A stretch of DNA of 64,000 bases from contig NZ_FOFR01000003.1 in assembly GCF_900110955.1 (NCBI RefSeq), forward strand, positions 62,001 through 126,000, read 5' to 3'. Positions 1 to 8,814 of the stretch are shown piece after piece. Each line of letters opens with the position of its first letter. The first letter of the stretch is position 1. The notes beneath the pieces were generated by a model that was not told the origin of the DNA, ran no database searches, and saw only the letters and a program-made list of their open reading frames with translations. The position numbers and the translations under genes are program-made. The stretch comes from Lentzea xinjiangensis. GTDB taxonomy: Bacteria > Actinomycetota > Actinomycetes > Mycobacteriales > Pseudonocardiaceae.

Positions 1-701
1 CGGTTCCAGTCGTCCGGGTCGCCGCCGTTCAGCGACTTCGACTGCGAACGGCCGCTGTAGAGCAGGATCACGTTCGCCGCGTTGGCCGGGTCCTGGTCGG
101 TGAGCTTGAGCGCCTCCCAGACCTGGTCGTAGCTCAGCTTGGTCTGGTTGCGGATGATGCCGTGCAACGCCGTCTTCAGCGCCGGACCGGTCTTGCCGGC
201 GGCCGCCGCGTAGTAGTCACCAACGGGTGGGGGCGCAGTGGTCGTGGTGGCGGTCGTGGTGGTGGTGGTGGTCGTGGGTGGCGTTGTTGTGCCAGCGAAC
301 GCGAAAGCCGTCGCCGAGGTGAGACCGGCGTGCGCGAAGTACGCGGTCAACGAGCCCGTCACGTCGATCTGCCTGCCCAGCAACGACGGGGTGGACCTCA
401 GCCCCCACGACGTGCGGAACGCCGACGGGATCTGCACGTAGACCATGCGCGAGGTGCCGGTCTCGGCCGGGGAGTCGGCCAGCGCGAGCGCGTAGTCGTT
501 CGGAAAACCCGAACGGATGACTGTGGTCGTGGCCGTGGGCTGACCGACGACGTACCCCCGGACGGTCGCCGACGCCCCGTTCTGCTGGCTGGCCGCCTGG
601 GCAACGGTGAGCGGAGCTGCTGCGGAAGCGGCGGTCGACCCGTACAGGCCGACCGCCGCCAACAGACCGACGACTAATGCCAGTGGACTCCACCGCGCCA
701 T
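1..701 (-). CDS. Secreted endonuclease I family protein (3' part outside window)
   Basis: The ATG at 701 follows a GGGGAGGG ribosome-binding site. A signal peptide comes first (MARWSPLALVVGLLAAVGLY, ending near an Ala-rich stretch). Next is an OB-like DUF6359-type domain (about residues 28-125, with VRGYVVGQ near its start), then a Thr-rich linker (about 140-152). The C-terminal region begins YYAAAAGKTGPALKTALHGI and continues through LSYDQVWEAL and LLYSGRS, the start of the Endonuclease_1 fold. The frame stays open to the window edge, so the catalytic His/Asn residues of the beta-beta-alpha-metal centre are not visible. The expected role is an extracellular non-specific nuclease. The domain order matches bacterial YhcR-like secreted nucleases. 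The family call is firm; the activity is inferred. Confidence 0.8.
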   Translation of the reverse strand, partial: MARWSPLALVVGLLAAVGLYGSTAASAAAPLTVAQAASQQNGASATVRGYVVGQPTATTTVIRSGFPNDYALALADSPAETGTSRMVYVQIPSAFRTSWGLRSTPSLLGRQIDVTGSLTAYFAHAGLTSATAFAFAGTTTPPTTTTTTTTATTTTAPPPVGDYYAAAAGKTGPALKTALHGIIRNQTKLSYDQVWEALKLTDQDPANAANVILLYSGRSQSKSLNGGDPDDWN

Positions 702-788
702 ATGCCCTCCCCGATCGTGTGGATATTGAGCACACGATCGAGGCCCATGGTCAACGGGCGGTTAACGCGATGCCACGGCCTCAAGGCG

Positions 789-1703
789 TCACGGCACCAG
801 GACGACCTTGCCGGTGGTGCGGCCCGACTCGACGAGCTCGTGGGCCTTCGCCGCCTCCGCGAGCGGCACGACGTGGTCGATCTGCACCTTGAGCTGCGGC
901 AACGCGGCGAGGTCCGCGCCGGATGCGGTGACGTTCGCGAAGAGCTCGAACCGGACGCCGAGCGCGGCGGCTCGGTCAACGTCAAAACCCGGGTTGCCCG
1001 GGATGATCGACACGAGCACCCCGCCGGGCTTGAGCACTCGTGCGGACCGCTCGGCGTAGTCGCCGCCCACCGTGTCGAGCACCACGTCGACCGGGTCGAT
1101 CTCGGTGAAGTCCCGGTGCCGGTAGTCGATGACCTCGTCCACGCCCAGGGAGCGCAGGAAGTCGTGCTTGGCCGCCGACGCCGTGCCGATCACGTGCGCG
1201 CCCCGCGCCTTGGCGATCTGCACCGCGACGTGCCCGACACCGCCGGCCGCCGCGTGGACGAGCACGCGCTGCCCCTCCGCCACGCCACCCCGGCCGACGA
1301 GCGCCTGCCAGGCCGTCAGCGCCACCATCGGCGCGGCACCGGCCTGCTCGACGGTCAGCCAGGAGGGCCGCGGCGCCAGATCGGCGGCCTCCGCCACGGC
1401 GTACTCGGCGTAGCCGCCACCGGTGCCGGGAAAGGTGAGCAGCCCGTACACCTCGTCACCGAGCGCGAACCCGCTGACGCCCTCGCCGAGCTGCTCGACG
1501 GTGCCCGCGAGGTCCCAGCCCAGTGTGAACGGCGGCTCGCCCAGCGCGGGGAACCCACCGCCGCGGATGTAGGTGTCGATCGGGTTCACACCGGCCGCGC
1601 CGATCTTGACCAGCACCTGGCCCGGTTCCGGCGCCGGGCGTTCGGCCTCGGCGACCTCCAGGACGGACGCGTCCCCCACTGCCTTCTGCGTGATGACTCG
1701 CAT
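789..1703 (-). CDS. NADPH:quinone oxidoreductase, zinc-independent MDR family
   Basis: A 304-aa medium-chain dehydrogenase/reductase. The start is the ATG at 1703 (MRVITQ), behind an AGGGGAT ribosome-binding site; an upstream in-frame extension has no homology. The N-terminal GroES-like domain includes AAGVNPIDTYIRGG, followed by the NADP Rossmann motif AAAGGVGHVAVQIAK around residues 140-155. The structural and catalytic zinc cysteines of true alcohol dehydrogenases are absent, which puts it with the quinone reductase / zeta-crystallin group. Such enzymes reduce quinones or enones with NADPH in the cytosol. The gene is monocistronic, upstream on the minus strand of nothing obviously related, and its substrate cannot be deduced. 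Confidence 0.85.
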   Translation of the reverse strand: MRVITQKAVGDASVLEVAEAERPAPEPGQVLVKIGAAGVNPIDTYIRGGGFPALGEPPFTLGWDLAGTVEQLGEGVSGFALGDEVYGLLTFPGTGGGYAEYAVAEAADLAPRPSWLTVEQAGAAPMVALTAWQALVGRGGVAEGQRVLVHAAAGGVGHVAVQIAKARGAHVIGTASAAKHDFLRSLGVDEVIDYRHRDFTEIDPVDVVLDTVGGDYAERSARVLKPGGVLVSIIPGNPGFDVDRAAALGVRFELFANVTASGADLAALPQLKVQIDHVVPLAEAAKAHELVESGRTTGKVVLVP

Positions 1704-1772
1704 GATGATCCCCTTCGAAGTTCCGATGGGCACCATCTTGCAGTTAGCGCCAACTCTTGGAAAGTAGGCACT

Positions 1773-2285
1773 TCAGAGTGACTTGCTCTCCCTCAGAAAC
1801 AGATCTCGGAGCAGCGAGATCTCCGCGCCGTGGTGGATCACCTCTCGGTTGATGTGCAACACCAGGGTCGCCATCGGCTCCTCCGCGAACGGCCCCTCCG
1901 CCGGTCCGACGGGAAGCGAGAGGTCGGCCTTGCGCGCGCCGGCCATCCAAGTCTCGTAGGCGTCGTCGAGCTGCTTGAGCGCCTCGTCCGCGGTCATCGC
2001 GTACCGCCAGGTCGAGTAGTCGGCCGGTGGGCCGCCGAAGTGCGACGCCGAGCGCATGGCGAACACGCCCACGGTGATGTGCGCCATCCGCCACGCGATG
2101 GTGGTGACCGGGACGGGCTGGGGCGCCGGGTGCTCCCAGTCGATCGCGTTGTCCCGCCGGATCGTCCAGACGTCGGGGACGGGCTCCCAGAAGTACTCGT
2201 CGTCGGTCAGCCCTTCCAGCCGCGGCCGCAGCTGCCTCCGCCAGTGCCAGTCGAGCTGGTCCGTCACCTGCTTGTTCCAGTCCAT
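1773..2285 (-). CDS. DinB family protein
   Basis: A 170-aa protein starting at the ATG at 2285 (MDWNKQVTDQLDWHW). A TACGGT hexamer lies 7 nt upstream of the start with no ribosome-binding site, so the mRNA is probably leaderless; the longer in-frame version starting at 2318 is less likely. It has the four-helix DinB/YfiT look: a Trp-rich N-terminus, the His of the WRMAHI segment, and a C-terminal HHGAEISLLRDLF segment that would supply metal ligands. DinB-like proteins include metal-dependent thiol (mycothiol or bacillithiol) S-transferases. In a mycothiol-making actinomycete that is plausible, but it is not shown by sequence. Confidence 0.8.
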   Translation of the reverse strand: MDWNKQVTDQLDWHWRRQLRPRLEGLTDDEYFWEPVPDVWTIRRDNAIDWEHPAPQPVPVTTIAWRMAHITVGVFAMRSASHFGGPPADYSTWRYAMTADEALKQLDDAYETWMAGARKADLSLPVGPAEGPFAEEPMATLVLHINREVIHHGAEISLLRDLFLRESKSL

Positions 2286-2359
2286 GCCGGTGACCGTACG
2301 ACCGCTTGCGGACAACAACCGTCCTCAACGACCCGCGTCAGCGAGAACCGCACCGATAA

Positions 2360-2380
2360 ACCGAGCGCTCGGTCTATTAT
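2360..2380 (+). promoter_or_regulatory. Palindromic operator and -10 element of the yqeB-like/tetR operon
   Basis: A perfect 14-bp palindrome, ACCGAGCGCTCGGT (2360-2373), sits just before a TATTAT -10 hexamer (2375-2380), which is 8 nt before the ATG at 2389. Size, symmetry and position fit a TetR-family operator, and a TetR gene is the second gene of the operon. Autorepression is inferred. Confidence 0.6.
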
Positions 2381-2388
2381 TGCTGCCC

Positions 2389-3054
2389 ATGACGACTGTG
2401 CAGGAGGCCGCGGCGGTCCGGTACGGCATCTGGGTGCTCTGCCCGGCCGTGGGAGCCGCGGCGGTGTGGGGGCTCAAGCTGGCGTCGGGCTGGGTCACGA
2501 CGCTGGGCTGGTTCCCGTTCCAGGAAGTGTTCGAGCTGGTCACGGACATCCCCGAGCCGTGGGTGACGATCGCGGCGCTCGGCGTCGGCGCGGCCGCCGG
2601 GCTCGTGCTCGCGGCGTTGTGGGCCGCGGACATGCTGTCGGTCGACGTCTCCCCCGACCGCGTCGCGCTGCACAAGGACGACAAGAGGTTCGAGTTCGAG
2701 CGCCACCGGGTCGAGTCGGCGTTCACCGACGGCAAGCACCTGGTGCTGCTGTCGCCGAGCGGTGCCGAGCTGGCCAGGGAGAGGTCGGACCTCAGCCGCG
2801 ACCGGCTGGAACGGGCGTTCACCTCGCAGGGCTACCGGTGGCGCGCCACGGACCCGTTCGCGAGCGAGTTCAGGATGTGGGTCGAGCATGCGCCCGAACT
2901 GCCGGCTGAGGTCAACGCGCTGTTCACGGCCCGCAGGAAGGCCATTGCGAAGTACGAGCACGAGGAGGCCGCAGAATTGGCTCGGGAGATCCGCAAACGC
3001 GGAGTCGCCGTGCGGGACGAGAAGAAGAGGCAGTACTACAGGTGCGAACGGTAG
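2389..3054 (+). CDS. YqeB-like membrane protein with PH-like domain
   Basis: A 221-aa protein with the start at ATG 2389 (MTTVQEAAAVRYGIW). Two hydrophobic segments lie at about residues 13-33 and 58-79. A cytosolic domain rich in charged residues follows (VDVSPDRVALHKDDKRFEFER, then VESAFTDGKHLVLLSPSG), which matches the PH-like domain of actinobacterial YqeB-family proteins. The C-terminus is a charged helix ending in RKRGVAVRDEKKRQYYRCER. The stop overlaps the downstream tetR start by 13 nt, so the two are cotranscribed behind the palindrome at 2360. No biochemical function is known to me for this family. Confidence 0.7.
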   Translation: MTTVQEAAAVRYGIWVLCPAVGAAAVWGLKLASGWVTTLGWFPFQEVFELVTDIPEPWVTIAALGVGAAAGLVLAALWAADMLSVDVSPDRVALHKDDKRFEFERHRVESAFTDGKHLVLLSPSGAELARERSDLSRDRLERAFTSQGYRWRATDPFASEFRMWVEHAPELPAEVNALFTARRKAIAKYEHEEAAELAREIRKRGVAVRDEKKRQYYRCER

Positions 3055-3638
3055 ACCCGGCCAAGCACGCGGAGAAGAAGCGGCACATCACCGACACCGC
3101 GGCGGTCCTGTTCGCGCGGAAGGGGTTCGAGCGCACGACCGTCGCGGACATCTGCAAGGCCGCCGACATCAGCACGGGCAGCCTGTTCCACTACTTCCCC
3201 ACCAAGCGGGCGATCTTCCGCGAGATCTTCGAGCAGGACGGCCAGGACAACGCGGAGGTGTTCGCCCGCGCCCGCGAGCTGAGCCCGTGGGACGGCGTCC
3301 TGCTGGTCGTCGACCACCTGTGCGCGCCCGCGCTGGACCGGTCGGTCGCCGGGCTGGTGCTGGAGGTCGTCGCGCAGGCGAGCCGGGACCAGGAGCTGTG
3401 GGACCTCCTCGCCCGCAACGAGCTGGTCGTGCGCGACGAGCTGGCCGCGTTGCTGCGGCAGGCCCACGACGCAGGCCAGATCGCCCTCCCCGTGAGCGCG
3501 CGGACGGCGGCGACCTGGGCGCAGGGGCTCGTCGACGGCCTCTTCGGCAGGCTGGTCGACCCGGACTTCGACGCGAACGAACAGGTGACGACCCTCCGGT
3601 TGATCCTTTCCGGATTCGTGGGTGCTCCCGCACCATGA
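3042..3638 (+). CDS. TetR/AcrR family transcriptional regulator
   Basis: A 198-aa regulator with a GTG start at 3042 inside the end of the YqeB-like gene (translational coupling). The N-terminal helix-turn-helix is typical: an IT-DTAAVLFARKGFERTTVADI helix, then CKAADISTGSLFHYFPTKRAIFREIF at about residues 32-55. The C-terminal ligand-binding domain is helical with no recognisable subfamily. It probably represses its own operon through the palindrome at 2360-2373. The cysteine desulfurase-like gene starts only 4 nt after its stop and is likely in the same transcript. Confidence 0.9.
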   Translation: MRTVDPAKHAEKKRHITDTAAVLFARKGFERTTVADICKAADISTGSLFHYFPTKRAIFREIFEQDGQDNAEVFARARELSPWDGVLLVVDHLCAPALDRSVAGLVLEVVAQASRDQELWDLLARNELVVRDELAALLRQAHDAGQIALPVSARTAATWAQGLVDGLFGRLVDPDFDANEQVTTLRLILSGFVGAPAP

Positions 3639-3642
3639 GGGC

Positions 3643-4785
3643 ATGGTCTACGACGTCGCCCGAGTCCGCGCCCACTTCCCCGCTCTGCGCGAGGGCGCCG
3701 CGCACTTCGACGGACCCGGCGGTGCGCAGGTGCCCGACGTCGTCGGCGAGGCCGTCCGCGAGGCGCTGACCTCGGCGGTGTCGAACCGCGGCTGGGTCAC
3801 GGCCGCCGAACGCCGCGCCGAGGAGATCGTGCGGAGAGCGCGCGGCACGATGTCGGAGTTCCTCAACGCCGGCAGCATCGTGTTCGGCCGCAGCATGACC
3901 CAGCTCACCTACGACTTCTCCCGCACGCTCGCGAAGAACTGGCGGCCGGGTGACGAGATCGTCGTGACCAGGCTCGACCACGACGCCAACGTGCGGCCGT
4001 GGGTGCAGGCGGCCGAGGCGGCGCGGGCCACGGTGCGGTGGGCGCCGTTCGACCGGACGACCGGTGAGCTGCCCGTCAAGGCGGTGACGGACCTGCTGTC
4101 CGACCGCACCCGCGTCGTCGCGATCACGGCGGCGTCGAACCTGCTGGGCACGCGTCCGGACGTGGCGACGATCGCGGCGGCGGCACACGAGGCCGCGGCG
4201 TTCGTCTACGTCGACGGCGTGCACTACACACCGCACGTGCCGGTCGACGTCGAGGCGATGGGCGCGGACTTCTTCGTGTGCTCGCCGTACAAGTTCCTCG
4301 GCCCGCACCTCGGCGTGCTGGCGGCGGCGCCGGAGCTGCTGGAGACGTTGCGCCCGGACAAGCTGCTGCCGTCGACCAACGCCGTGCCGGAACGGTTCGA
4401 GCTGGGCACGTTGCCCTACGAGCTGCTGGCGGGCACGACCGCGGCGGTGGAGTTCATGCGGTCGCTGGACGGTCTGGAGGAGCACGAGCTCGCGTTGCGC
4501 GAGCGGATGGAGGACGGGCTGCGGGAGCTCGGCGTGCGCATCTACAGCAAGGCCTCGTCGCGCACGCCGACCGTGCTGTTCTCCGTCGACGGCCTGGAGC
4601 CGGCCGAGGTGTACCGCAGGCTCGGCGCCGAGGGCGTGAACGCGCCCGCCGGGCACTTCTACGCGATCGAGTGCTCGCGGTGGCTCGGCCTGGGCGACAA
4701 GGGCGCGGTGCGGGCGGGCATCGGCCCGTACACCGACGAGTCCGATGTGGACCGGTTGCTGAAGGCGGTGGCGCGGCTCAGGTGA
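3643..4785 (+). CDS. Cysteine desulfurase-like aminotransferase class V
   Basis: A 380-aa fold-type I PLP enzyme starting at ATG 3643 (MVYDVARVRAHFPALREG), 4 nt after the TetR stop. It belongs to the cysteine desulfurase-like subfamily recognisable by FDGPGGAQVPDVVGEAV near the N-terminus. The PLP aspartate lies in YVDGVHYTPH and the Schiff-base lysine in FFVCSPYKFLGPHLG (about residue 220). No SufU/NifU or ISC partner is adjacent, so an assigned role in Fe-S assembly would be unsupported. The 3' end overlaps the convergent membrane-protein gene by 8 nt. Confidence 0.85.
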   Translation: MVYDVARVRAHFPALREGAAHFDGPGGAQVPDVVGEAVREALTSAVSNRGWVTAAERRAEEIVRRARGTMSEFLNAGSIVFGRSMTQLTYDFSRTLAKNWRPGDEIVVTRLDHDANVRPWVQAAEAARATVRWAPFDRTTGELPVKAVTDLLSDRTRVVAITAASNLLGTRPDVATIAAAAHEAAAFVYVDGVHYTPHVPVDVEAMGADFFVCSPYKFLGPHLGVLAAAPELLETLRPDKLLPSTNAVPERFELGTLPYELLAGTTAAVEFMRSLDGLEEHELALRERMEDGLRELGVRIYSKASSRTPTVLFSVDGLEPAEVYRRLGAEGVNAPAGHFYAIECSRWLGLGDKGAVRAGIGPYTDESDVDRLLKAVARLR

Positions 4786-6379
4786 ACAGCACCAGCCCGA
4801 CGTAGGCCAGCCCGGCGAAGACGCTGACGTTGAGCTTGCGGGTCACGCGCTCGCCGGGCTGCTCGGCGAGCAACGAGCGGGCTCGTGCCCACATCACCTT
4901 CTCGCCGGCCTGCCTGTCCGGCAGGTGCGGCGTCGTGAGCACGTCGCCGTGCGGGCCGAACGCGATCATGAGCTGTGGACCGCTCCTGCGGACGCCGTGC
5001 ACCTGCGCCCACGGCACGCGGTACGTCCAGACGCCGGTGTAGAGCACGACCGAGCGGTGGTCCAGGCGCAGCATCGGCTGGAACCGCGTCACCGCCGACA
5101 GCACGCACTGCACGCCGATGAAACCGAGCACGAACAGGTCCGGGTAGTGCTTCATCGCGATCAGCGCACCGGCGGCGGCGAACAGCAGCAGCACGCCCTC
5201 GGTCCGCCGCCGGTCCCCCGGCCACACCGCGTGGGGCAGGTCGACCGGCGTGCCGGCGGTGACCGGTTCGCCCGGCAGGTGGGCACTGTGGACCGTGTGG
5301 CGCGAACGCACCCTGCTCAGCGTGCTGGTCGCGACGACCTCGCCCTCGACGAGCACCGCGACCTGGCCACCGTGGTGCCACTCCCCGGCGACGAGGACCT
5401 CCGGCGGGTCGAGCCGCACCGGCGGGTCCTCCTCGCCGCGCCACACCCGGCCGAACTGCTCGGTGTCGTGGTAGAGCGGCTCCTCCAGCCCGAGGTCGGC
5501 GAGCGTCGCGACGGTGGCGATGTTCTCCCCGTTGTGCCGCAACAGGACCCGCCGCGCGCCCACCGGGACCGCCTGCAGCCGGACCGCCTTCACCGGTCCG
5601 CTCCACAACGCGCGGCGGCGGCGTTCCCGCGCGGCAAGCATGACCGCGAGGAACACGGCCGCGCCACCGAGCGTGAGCCACCACGTGACGTCCTCGGGTT
5701 CGTTCGCCATCCGCACCCAGTCGCCGTCCGCCAGCACCGGGACCGCGTCGCCGACCTGGTAGCTCTCCGGCGCGAGCGGTTCGAAGCCGGCGCGTTGCCG
5801 GTCCGGCAGCTCCACCCAGACCTCGTAGGTGTTCTTGATCTCGACGACCTCGGCCTCGACCCGGCTGGCCCTCGCCTCGTGCTGCTCGATCTCACCGCTG
5901 GTGAGGTCGTACTGCACGAACGTCAGGAAGCCGAAGAGCACCAGCAGCACGGCGACCATCCGCAGAACTCCGCGTTGCGGCGGCACGTCCGGCAGCGAGA
6001 CGAGCGTCGTTCCCGCCGCGTCGTGCTGGTCCGCGCGGGACCTGAGGGTCCACGCCGCCACCGCCGCGCACGCACCGGCGTGCAGTCCGAATGCGACGTT
6101 GGCCGTCGCACTGCCGTCGAGCGCGACGTCCAGCACGCCGAACAGCACGCCCATCCCGCAGCCGGTGAGCACCCGGCCGAACGCCAACAGCAACGGCGTG
6201 GCCAGCAACGGCACCACCGCGAGGGCGAACAGCGGATCCGGCACACACGGGTGCGCGGTCGTGCACGGCGCCTCGCCCCCGCTCGCGGCGAAGTAGAAGG
6301 CCACGATCCAGCCACCGACGAGCCCGACCTTGGTCACCCACCACGGAACCGCGGCCGCTTGCCAGCGCTGGACGTCCAT
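4778..6379 (-). CDS. Large actinobacterial membrane protein of unknown function
   Basis: A 533-aa protein from ATG 6379 (MDVQRWQAAAVPWW); an ATG at 6391 is also possible. A CATGAT hexamer 7 nt upstream of 6379 could be a weak leaderless -10. Hydrophobic segments lie near the N-terminus (VGLVGGWIVAFYF, ALAVVPLLATPLLLAFG, then two more) and at MVAVLLVLFGFLTFVQYDL. A soluble stretch follows with YEVWVELPDRQRAGF and GDAVPVLADGDW, which resembles the DUF3592 pattern of actinobacterial membrane proteins. Further membrane segments flank a second soluble region and the protein ends in a TM (VSVFAGLAYVGLVLFT). No enzyme motif is seen. Confidence 0.6.
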   Translation of the reverse strand: MDVQRWQAAAVPWWVTKVGLVGGWIVAFYFAASGGEAPCTTAHPCVPDPLFALAVVPLLATPLLLAFGRVLTGCGMGVLFGVLDVALDGSATANVAFGLHAGACAAVAAWTLRSRADQHDAAGTTLVSLPDVPPQRGVLRMVAVLLVLFGFLTFVQYDLTSGEIEQHEARASRVEAEVVEIKNTYEVWVELPDRQRAGFEPLAPESYQVGDAVPVLADGDWVRMANEPEDVTWWLTLGGAAVFLAVMLAARERRRRALWSGPVKAVRLQAVPVGARRVLLRHNGENIATVATLADLGLEEPLYHDTEQFGRVWRGEEDPPVRLDPPEVLVAGEWHHGGQVAVLVEGEVVATSTLSRVRSRHTVHSAHLPGEPVTAGTPVDLPHAVWPGDRRRTEGVLLLFAAAGALIAMKHYPDLFVLGFIGVQCVLSAVTRFQPMLRLDHRSVVLYTGVWTYRVPWAQVHGVRRSGPQLMIAFGPHGDVLTTPHLPDRQAGEKVMWARARSLLAEQPGERVTRKLNVSVFAGLAYVGLVLFT

Positions 6380-6470
6380 GGCGCGGATCATGACACGACC
6401 GTTGCTCCGATCGGTGTGATTCCCGCGCAACGAAACGGGTATCCGCAGCTCACCAATCGAGGAGGTGCAC

Positions 6471-6656
6471 GTGCTGGCATTAGCCGCCGCTGTGGCGTTC
6501 GGTCTCGCCCTGTTGTTCGACCTCGCCAACGTCTCGCTCGGTGACGTGGTCACCGGCAGCACTCTCGTGACCCTGGGCCTGCTGCTCACCGCCCTGCACC
6601 TCGCAGGCGTGGGTACGGGCAACCGTTCTTGGAGCCGACGCCGTGCCCGCAGGTGA
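6471..6656 (+). CDS. Small two-helix membrane protein
   Basis: 61 aa. A GAGGAG site at about 6460-6466 favours the GTG at 6471; the in-frame GTG at 6465 would lie inside that site. The product is two hydrophobic helices (LALAAAVAFGLALLFDLANVSL and STLVTLGLLLTALHLAG) followed by a basic tail SWSRRRARR. It overlaps the downstream yihY start by 14 nt, so it is cotranslated with the YihY/BrkB protein. Its role is unknown; an accessory role to the downstream transporter-like protein is possible. Confidence 0.55.
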   Translation: MLALAAAVAFGLALLFDLANVSLGDVVTGSTLVTLGLLLTALHLAGVGTGNRSWSRRRARR

Positions 6657-7563
6657 AACAGTCAAAAGCCCCACCAGGTTGTCGAAGGGTGACTGGTGGG
6701 GTGTTCTCAAACGCACAGTCAAGGAGTTCAACGACGACAACCTGACGGACTGGGCAGCGGCGCTGACCTACTACGCGGTGCTGTCGCTGTTCCCCGGCAT
6801 CATCGTGCTGACATCCGTGCTCGCCCTGCTCGGCGACACGACGACGCAGGAGCTGCTGAAGTACGTCGACCAGGTCGCCCCCGGTGAGGCCGGGGCGCTG
6901 GTCAAGTCGTCGATCCAGGAACTTCAGAAGAGTCAGAACGCCGCCAGCCTGCTCGGCATCGTCGGTCTGCTCACCGCGCTGTGGACCGCGTCGGGTTACC
7001 TCGGCGCGTTCATGCGGGCGTGCAACGCCGTCTACGACGTCGAGGAAGGCCGGCCGTTCTGGAAGACGGTGCCGCTGCGGCTGCTGCTGACGATCGGGTC
7101 GGTCGTGCTCGTGTCGCTCACGCTCGGCGCGCTCGTGCTGACGGGCGGGGTCGCGGACGCGGTCGGCAACGCGATCGGGCTCGGCGACACGGTCGTCACC
7201 GTGTGGGACATCGTGAAGTGGCCGGTCATCCTGCTGCTCGTGAGCCTGGCGTTCGCGGTCCTGTACTGGGCCGCGCCGAACGTCCGGCAGCCCGGCTTCC
7301 GCTGGGTCAGCCCCGGCAGCCTGCTCGCGATCGTGCTGTGGGTGCTCGCGACGGTCGGTTTCGCGCTCTACGTGGCGAACTTCGCGTCCTACAACAAGAC
7401 CTACGGCTCACTCGGTGGTGTGATCGTCTTCCTGGTGTGGCTGTGGATCTCGAACATCGCCGTGCTGCTCGGCGCCGAGTTCGACGCGGAGCTGGAGCGC
7501 GGCAGGCGGATCGCGCAGGGCGAGAAGGACCCCTCACCCGAGCCGCGTGATCTCCCGGGGTAG
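6643..7563 (+). CDS. YihY/virulence factor BrkB family membrane protein
   Basis: 306 aa, GTG start at 6643 with GGAG upstream. The family signature is clear: DDNLTDWAAALTYYAVLSLFPGIIVL near residue 35, six predicted TM helices, and the conserved PGFRWVSPGSLLAIVLWV and YGSLGGVIVFLVWLW near the C-terminus. The old label ribonuclease BN for this family is wrong; the proteins are integral membrane proteins of uncertain transport function. It follows the small membrane gene with overlap. Its last 30 nt overlap the convergent lipoprotein gene. Confidence 0.9.
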   Translation: MPAGETVKSPTRLSKGDWWGVLKRTVKEFNDDNLTDWAAALTYYAVLSLFPGIIVLTSVLALLGDTTTQELLKYVDQVAPGEAGALVKSSIQELQKSQNAASLLGIVGLLTALWTASGYLGAFMRACNAVYDVEEGRPFWKTVPLRLLLTIGSVVLVSLTLGALVLTGGVADAVGNAIGLGDTVVTVWDIVKWPVILLLVSLAFAVLYWAAPNVRQPGFRWVSPGSLLAIVLWVLATVGFALYVANFASYNKTYGSLGGVIVFLVWLWISNIAVLLGAEFDAELERGRRIAQGEKDPSPEPRDLPG

Positions 7564-7899
7564 CTCGGCCTCGACGGCGGTCCACACGCCGTCCGGCCCC
7601 GCTTCGACGCGCTCGCTCGTGTCGCCGGGGACGAGCACCCAGAGCTGGTCCCGCTGGGAGAGCCACACCACACCGATGCCGTCGGCGCGGGAGCTCGTCG
7701 CGTACTCGTAGGACTTGCGGAACACGTCACCGCCGTTGCGGTCGGTGACCCGCACCTCGCTGGAACTCTCGGCGTGCGCGACGAACTTCCCGCTCGGCGA
7801 CTGCCTGGGCGCGCCGGGCCGGGCGAACCGGTCCTCGCCGTCGTCGGCGCAGCCGGTGAGCACGAGGAGCAGGGCGGCCAGCGCCGCCGGGGTCCTCAT
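7534..7899 (-). CDS. Small secreted lipoprotein
   Basis: 121 aa. The N-terminus MRTPAALAALLLVLTGCADDG has a clean lipobox (LTGC, Cys17), so the mature protein is predicted to be lipid-anchored outside the membrane. The mature part contains SPSGKFVAHAESSSEVRVTDRNGG and WLSQRDQLWVLVPGDTS, which look like a couple of beta-propeller-like or beta-rich blades. No family is recognised. It is convergent with and overlaps the yihY-type gene by 30 nt. Confidence 0.7.
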   Translation of the reverse strand: MRTPAALAALLLVLTGCADDGEDRFARPGAPRQSPSGKFVAHAESSSEVRVTDRNGGDVFRKSYEYATSSRADGIGVVWLSQRDQLWVLVPGDTSERVEAGPDGVWTAVEAELPREITRLG

Positions 7900-7960
7900 G
7901 ACGGCTCGGGGCGGGAAACTCGGTGGGTCATACCGCCGAAGGTAGCTAGCGTGATCCGCC

Positions 7961-8710
7961 GTGTGGGACGTTCTCGAGGAATTTTACGACTCCGTGCCCC
8001 GACCGGGATCTCACGTCGAGGACCACGGCGAGCTGGTGCTGTTCGTCCAGGCGGGCGACGGCTACCCGTACTACGCGCGGCCGCGGTTCCCCGGTGGCCG
8101 GCCGGTGCTCGCCGACGTGGTGAGGATGCGGGAGCGGCAGCGCGAGCTCGGGGTGCCCGAGGCGTTCGAGTGGGTGCACGAGACCACGCCGGACCTGCTC
8201 GGCATCGCGGTGTCGGCCGGTTTGGAGGTGCTCCGGGCACCGCTGATGGTGCTCGATCCCGAGAGGTTGCCGCGGCCGCACCCGCACGTGCGCGTCCTCG
8301 CCACCCGGCCGGCCGAGGTGGCGGTGGTCGCGGAGCTCGCGTTCTCGTCACCGGGCACCGCACCGGGCCAGGCCGGCGTGGCGGAACGCGACGCCGCGCT
8401 GGCGGGCGCCGTCCCGGCGAGCACCCGGCACCGGCACGCGGTGGCCGACCTGCCGGGTGAGGGCGTGCTGGCGGTGGGCACCGCGCAGCGAGCGGGCGAC
8501 GTCGTGGAGATCGCCGGGGTCGGCACGCTGCCGGTGGCACGGCGGCGCGGCCTCGGTGGCGCGGTCACCGCCGCACTGGCGCGCGACGCCCTGGAGCGGG
8601 GCGCGACGCTGGTGTTCCTGTCGGCGGGCAGCACGGAGATCGCGCGGGTCTACGAGCGCGTCGGGTTCCGCCACGCCGGCACGGCCTGCATCGCCTCGCC
8701 CGCCGAGTAG
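7961..8710 (+). CDS. GNAT family N-acetyltransferase
   Basis: 249 aa, GTG start at 7961; no ribosome-binding site is visible, and a TAGCGT hexamer ends 8 nt upstream, so the mRNA may be leaderless. The C-terminal half carries the GNAT core: VEIAGVGTLPVARRRGLGGAVTAAL (acetyl-CoA pyrophosphate loop R-R-G-L-G-G around residue 195), then VFLSAGSTEIARVYERVGFRHAG. The N-terminal half is a divergent GNAT-like or linker region. The substrate is unknown. Confidence 0.8.
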   Translation: MWDVLEEFYDSVPRPGSHVEDHGELVLFVQAGDGYPYYARPRFPGGRPVLADVVRMRERQRELGVPEAFEWVHETTPDLLGIAVSAGLEVLRAPLMVLDPERLPRPHPHVRVLATRPAEVAVVAELAFSSPGTAPGQAGVAERDAALAGAVPASTRHRHAVADLPGEGVLAVGTAQRAGDVVEIAGVGTLPVARRRGLGGAVTAALARDALERGATLVFLSAGSTEIARVYERVGFRHAGTACIASPAE

Positions 8711-8814
8711 AAACGCGGTCAACGGCACCGCGGGCCGGCTCCGGCGGGCCGGCGGCGACGGCCCGTTCACCCCACTTCGCCTCACCAGGGCTCCGCAGCG
8801 ACTATCCTGCGCGC

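Noticed and set aside
5250-6544. Long plus-strand frame opposite the membrane protein at 4778-6379.
   Set aside because: Low-complexity His/Arg-rich translation; the minus-strand frame has consistent TM segments.
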